Below, piece after piece: positions 60,549-64,000 of a DNA stretch of 64,000 bases. Numbering within the stretch: position 1 is the first letter of the stretch; every line of letters starts with the position of its first letter. The DNA is from Limnanthes douglasii subsp. nivea (taxonomy: Eukaryota; Streptophyta; Magnoliopsida; Brassicales; Limnanthaceae), in assembly GCA_036936605.1 (NCBI GenBank), contig JAUPFV010000001.1, positions 248,246,925 through 248,310,924 of the forward strand. Reading direction: 5' to 3'. The notes under the pieces are model-generated. The model worked only from the letters and a program-made list of their open reading frames with translations, ran no database searches and was not told where the DNA came from. The translations under genes and the position numbers were made by a program.

Positions 60549-60925
60549 TCAACAACCACGGTTCTCATCGACCGGTGAACAATTGGCAATTGCATCTTCT
60601 CTCTCAGAAATCGCTTCCTTTAGGTACACAATCATATCTCTTGATATCCGATCATTAAGTTTTCACTTCCATAAGTTTGCTGCCTCTTCGCGCAAAGCTA
60701 GACAAAGATCAGACACACGTAGCAAGGGTTTGGATTTTAGTTCGTTGTACCTCGAAGCGAATTCTTCTCGGCTGCGAACGTGGGGGACGACAAACCCAAG
60801 CCTCCCATAGTCAAAGTACATTCTTGCATAATTAAAAAAACATCGGTCGTTTCATTGGAAATTGTTGTCTTAACGTACTTCACCGCTTAAAACAAGTGTT
60901 GGTCTTCATCGATGCACCAACTCAT
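60549..60925 (-). pseudogene. Unrecognised small protein, broken
   Basis: The minus strand starts MSWCIDEDQHLF at 60925, has a TAA in frame, and changes frame at a T-run (about 60850). It then runs 'ARMYFDYGRLGFVVPHVRSR' and 'LKSKPLLRVSDLCLALREEA', another stop, and 'KLNDRISRDMIVYLKEAISE' to a TGA at 60549. Composition is protein-like (balanced hydrophobic and charged, amphipathic), unlike the short chance frames nearby. I recognise no domain. It belongs to the cargo side of the MULE, between the acidic frame and the Ulp1-like gene. Confidence 0.5.
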
Positions 60926-61199
60926 ACTGTTTTCATATTTGGAGTGTGTAAATTGTTTTAGTTTAGAGTATAAGTTGTTTTTTAGAGGTTTATATAAGGA
61001 GGGAAAAGTAGATGGCTAACTAGGCGGGTAATAATGAGTAGGTGTACGTTTTTACGGGACAATAACAATTGCTCACTAATAATTGGCGGGAGTTTACGGG
61101 AAAACAATTCAGAGAAATATGTATCGGATATCATGCGTTTCGCTGTACAACCAACACGCATGATAGAAAAAAATTGTAACACACAATATAATTAGTGCC

Positions 61200-61335
61200 T
61201 ATCACGCGTCACAACATAATACTTTAAACGCTGGTTTTGGTACATACTTACCACGCGTGATAGACCCAGAAGGTGCATACTTATCACGCGTGATAGATGA
61301 CAAAAATTGAACTCGCGATGCGAGTCATCCACTCC
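61200..61335. repeat. CGCG-motif array 3, with two copies of an 18-bp palindromic word
   Basis: It contains TTACCACGCGTGATAGA and TTATCACGCGTGATAGA, the second with the palindrome TATCACGCGTGATA. A TATCACGCGTCA lies near 61200, and a CTCGCGATGCGAGTC (itself nearly palindromic) near 61314. It lies downstream of the Ulp1-like pseudogene's stop. Confidence 0.75.
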
Positions 61336-61784
61336 ACACCGCGCAAGTTAACTTACAATTTTCAATACAATTGTTTAGATGTTACCCAATAACCAATCCA
61401 AATGACATTACATACGAAGAATTCTTTCTAGTGATTTGAAATTAACAATTAGGCATCCAACGCCCTTAGATTAGTATTTTTAGTATTTAGGAAGTGGTGA
61501 AACATTTATGCACGTGCTTCAGCTGGCATACATTTTCTATATTCCTTCGTTCCAAACCCGTGCTGGATAATGTCTTTGACATACTGGCAAACGAACACTC
61601 CACAGTCAAGTGAGTCTTTATCTTGCTGGGGAATCTCTCTAACAGCTCTAAATTTGTATCCATTCTTCACACGTGGTATGTATCTTTTCTTCATACAATA
61701 GTTCAGCTACTCAGATAAGAAAAAGGTTAGCTTATTTTTTTTAAATAATATGTAAATCCGTAATGTTGCGAATCACTTTACATT

Positions 61785-61895
61785 CGGACGCGAGTTCCAT
61801 CCATAACACGCGACTCTCATATACATTAACGCGATTCGCGAGCAATGACCATTAAGAATCTCGCGATATGAACACGCGATTCATACATTCACCTG
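61785..61895. repeat. CGCGA-motif cluster inside an intron of the Ulp1-like gene
   Basis: About seven copies (GACGCGAGTTCC, ACACGCGACTC, TTAACGCGATTCGCGAGC, AATCTCGCGATATG, ACACGCGATTC) lie in 110 bp, between the exons at 61706 and 61944. The adjacent exons contain none. Confidence 0.8.
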
Positions 61896-62817
61896 CAAAC
61901 AATGAACATATAGCATTATCCAATAAGGTTTCATACTACTTACTTATGCGACGCTTGTTTTCCTAGTGTCATCTGGAGTGAATTTGCTAAGAGGGAACAG
62001 GGGATTGTAGTTTTTTGCCAAACCATTCTCCATGTCTATTACCAACAACGCCCAGTGGTTAGTACCTTTTTCATTTATGTGGCATAACGGAATGAATGCG
62101 ATAAATGTGTCGTCTGTCACGTTTTCAAAAACTGCGTCAATAACGTTTGTAACATCTTCTTTTTTTGCTAGTAATTTCTGTAATAAAACCAGGGTACACC
62201 AAAACAATATCAAACTTATGGGTCACTTTAAATGGCTATTTAATAATTAAATAGTAACCGTTGCGACACTGGAGATCTGAATAGCTTTATATCTACAGTT
62301 GTACTCGTCATCGAGCTCTTTGAAAGGTATAGTCTAGTTTGATTCTTTAAGCAGCTTATATATCCAGGCATCGATGATCTACAACACGTAAAAATCAGAG
62401 CTATATCAAATTAGTTGTCAATTATTTGTGTTATATCAATAATATAAATTTTACCTTGAAATCTAACTCCCCTGCGTATGCCACGACCATTAACTCAGTC
62501 ACATTAAAACTTAGCCGATATGTAAATTCGTTTTCTGGCAAATACCATACTTCTGAGTCTAATTTATCTTCATTTCGTTGTATTTGAAGGACCTTGCAGT
62601 ATTGACTAACGACTATTAACTTTGTAGTTGTTGTTTCTGTTTCCCAAGTTTGGTAAATAGCTTCTACCTGTTGTGACTGTGTAATTAAATCCCAATTTGG
62701 ATAAATGTTATCTACTAATTGTAAAACGAAAGAAATTGTGTTAAAAAACTATAAAAAACTGACAACTAAGTATATGATTATTAGTATAGTTTAGAACTTA
62801 CCATTGGAGGTGCATCT

Positions 62818-63060
62818 TATAAAAAACTTTTAGACGAAGTACTGACAACAAACTTTCCTCCACTCGAGTGTATAGCCGTCGCCTTATCAACTTCATCAAA
62901 AAATGATTGTGTACATAGTAGGAATGTATCATCTTGTAACAAACTTTTAGACGAAATACTGCCAGCAAACTTTCCTCCACTCGAGTGTATAGTCGCCGCC
63001 TTATCAACTTCGTCAAAAAATGATTGTGTACATAGTAGGAATGCATTATCTAGGGTTGGA
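62818..63060 (-). repeat. 117-bp in-frame tandem duplication in the Ulp1-like N-terminal exon
   Basis: The two copies encode variants of FLLCTQSFFDEVDKAATIHS followed by SGGKFAGSISSKSLL, with a period of 117 bp (39 codons). In the second copy the CAA that follows SLL in the first copy is TAA, which closes the frame. Confidence 0.9.
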
Positions 63061-63364
63061 AGATCAAAACAATCTGCTTCCCCTTCCCTTGCTGGTTGTA
63101 CTTCTTCTCTTCTCCCATGCTGTGTTAGTATTTCAACCTTTGTTTTGCGTTGCACTTCCAACTTTGGTTGTAACTCTTTTGTTGATTTTATAGCAGCTTC
63201 GAATTCCATTACGCTTTTAGTTTTTGGTTGTTTCTTATTAGTTCCTTGTGTGCATTGATGTAGTCCTTTGTTTAATTTTATTTTTTTGACATTACGTAGC
63301 TGTAAAAAATTAACCAACGATGCGTGTTTTGTTAACCAATGACGCATGACTTGGCCACTCACAA

Positions 63365-63580
63365 AAGACCACGCGAGTTAGGCACTAAATAGTAGACATA
63401 TGCGACGTAGATTAATTGATACACAACACGCGAGTTGTGTTTGTCACTTAAAGCGAGACATAGTAACGCGTTAACTGCCGCGATTCACATACCAACATCA
63501 TGCGATTCACCCATGCCTCCACAGAACACTAACATTTATATTTGCTAGGGGTTTTTTTGCTTCTAACATGACGCGATATA
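63365..63580. repeat. CGCGA-motif array 4, upstream of the Ulp1-like start
   Basis: CCACGCGAGTTAGG, ACACGCGAGTTGTG, TAACGCGTTAAC, CGCGATTCAC, ATGCGATTCACC and TGACGCGATAT lie within 215 bp, directly upstream of the ATG at 63362. If the motif binds a protein, this placement could affect cargo-gene expression. Confidence 0.75.
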
Positions 63581-64000
63581 AAAAGGAGAGACGATATATC
63601 CTTAAACATGCTTAATGCGAGGTAAGAAGAATATCAAGTCTTATAACTACCGAAATACTCACGACATAGTTATAACATAAAATTTGCAATACTTATAAAT
63701 TTTAAAAACATCCCCTGATGTAATAAAACAACATTAAAAACCCATATTAAAAATATGAAATTTAAAAAACAACAGCTTGGTCAAATTAAAGACAAAGCAA
63801 CTATAAGATAGCTATAAGAAGTTGAATCTTAATATTTTAAGATCCTCTTACATAATCATGTCCTTGCTCCATGGGCTTGGGTACGTTGCTGCCACTTTCA
63901 TGTGGCGCAACTGTATTCAGTTCCGTCCCACTCGTTACCTAACCAACATTTCCAATTTCCAAATCAGCCTCATTATTTTTTGAAGCACTCTGACCACAAT
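63581..64000. other. Window end without a recognisable gene
   Basis: AT-rich sequence with no clear frame; a less A/T-rich stretch starts near 63840 and may belong to a gene or transposon part beyond the window. Confidence 0.4.

Larger units (their letters stand above)
61506..63362 (-). pseudogene. Ulp1-like (C48) cysteine protease gene carried by the MULE, broken
   Basis: Minus-strand exons can be traced: 63362-62802 (N-terminal, 187 codons), 62714-62455, 62378-62259, 62177-61944 and 61706-61506. The protease part holds 'VIDAVFENV', then 'GTNHWALLVIDMENGLAKNY' (catalytic His in N-H-W, then the Asp region) and 'IPQQDKDSLDCGVFVCQYV' (oxyanion Gln and catalytic Cys). This is the H-D-Q-C set of C48 peptidases, which cleave SUMO-type proteins. 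In-frame stops (62819-62817, one in the third exon near 62335, one at 61944) and an awkward junction between exons 1 and 2 mark it as a pseudogene. The N-terminal exon has no known domain and contains a 39-residue duplication. It is antisense to the MULE transposase. Intron 4 is full of CGCGA motifs. Confidence 0.8.
55750..64000. mobile_element. MULE carrying a Ulp1-like protease gene, extends beyond the window
   Basis: It contains a MULE transposase pseudogene on + (to 58068), two unidentified frames and a Ulp1-like pseudogene on -, and dispersed CGCGA(G/T)T motifs throughout its non-coding parts up to at least 63570. MULEs with a Ulp1-like gene are known in plants (the Kaonashi type in Arabidopsis). 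I could not find terminal repeats: the left end is an estimate, and the right end is outside the window or too eroded to see. Confidence 0.65.

Noticed and set aside
1..64000. CRISPR arrays, bacterial operons, organelle or rRNA/tRNA genes
   Set aside because: None seen. Repeat spacing and content do not fit CRISPR, and the intron structure and gene families are those of a plant nuclear genome.

Overview
The window is plant nuclear DNA, most likely from a core eudicot; the species cannot be read from it. It is AT-rich and full of introns. It carries plant-specific families: a SHAQKYF-type R1-MYB gene, a plant S6 kinase, plant mobile domain (PMD) sequence, several kinds of Mutator-like elements (MULEs), Ty3/Gypsy elements, an L1-type LINE and a hAT element. 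Only two genes look intact: the MYB at 14857-16086 (+, three exons, 292 aa) and the S6 kinase at 18242-21035 (-, six exons, 470 aa). They are convergent, about 2.2 kb apart. Almost everything else recognisable is transposon DNA in various states of decay.

Layout. 1-3.3 kb is AT-rich spacer with a Copia-type primer-binding-like site. 3.3-7.2 kb is a broken LINE on the minus strand, cut by a solo LTR with a perfect 5-bp target duplication. 7.5-13.5 kb is a decayed MULE: a FAR1/MURA-like transposase followed by an OTU cysteine-protease domain on +, then a PMD reading frame on -, with arrays of a CAACCGnCGG motif between and around them. 14.8-21.0 kb holds the two cellular genes. 21.23-29.10 kb is a 7.9-kb MuDR-type MULE with terminal inverted repeats of more than 300 bp. 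Its transposase gene is broken and interrupted by a 748-bp hAT element with a perfect 8-bp duplication, and a GRF zinc-finger pseudogene lies antisense near its right end. The left end of this MULE is only about 200 bp upstream of the S6 kinase start codon. 29.1-30.1 kb is a direct repeat block. 30.5-32.8 kb is a truncated Gypsy element (+).

33-44 kb is mostly anonymous AT-rich DNA with small repeats and one decayed FAR1/MULE-like element (39.1-41.1 kb). A related copy lies at 50.5-53.0 kb. 44.29-50.38 kb is a decayed Gypsy element on the minus strand with both LTRs recognisable; a second solo LTR of the same family as the one in the LINE sits inside its 3' LTR. From 55.75 kb to the window end is a third MULE: a transposase pseudogene on +, then two unrecognised frames and a Ulp1-like (SUMO-protease-type) pseudogene on -. 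Its introns and spacers, but not its exons, are studded with a CGCGA(G/T)T motif.

The most interesting pattern is that three different MULEs in one 64-kb stretch each carry a different accessory domain (OTU plus PMD, GRF zinc finger, Ulp1), mostly antisense to the transposase. Two of them also carry their own CpG-containing short-motif array in non-coding parts. Individual associations of MULEs with Ulp1, OTU-type or PMD domains are known in plants; the motif arrays and the orphan frames are the parts I could not explain.
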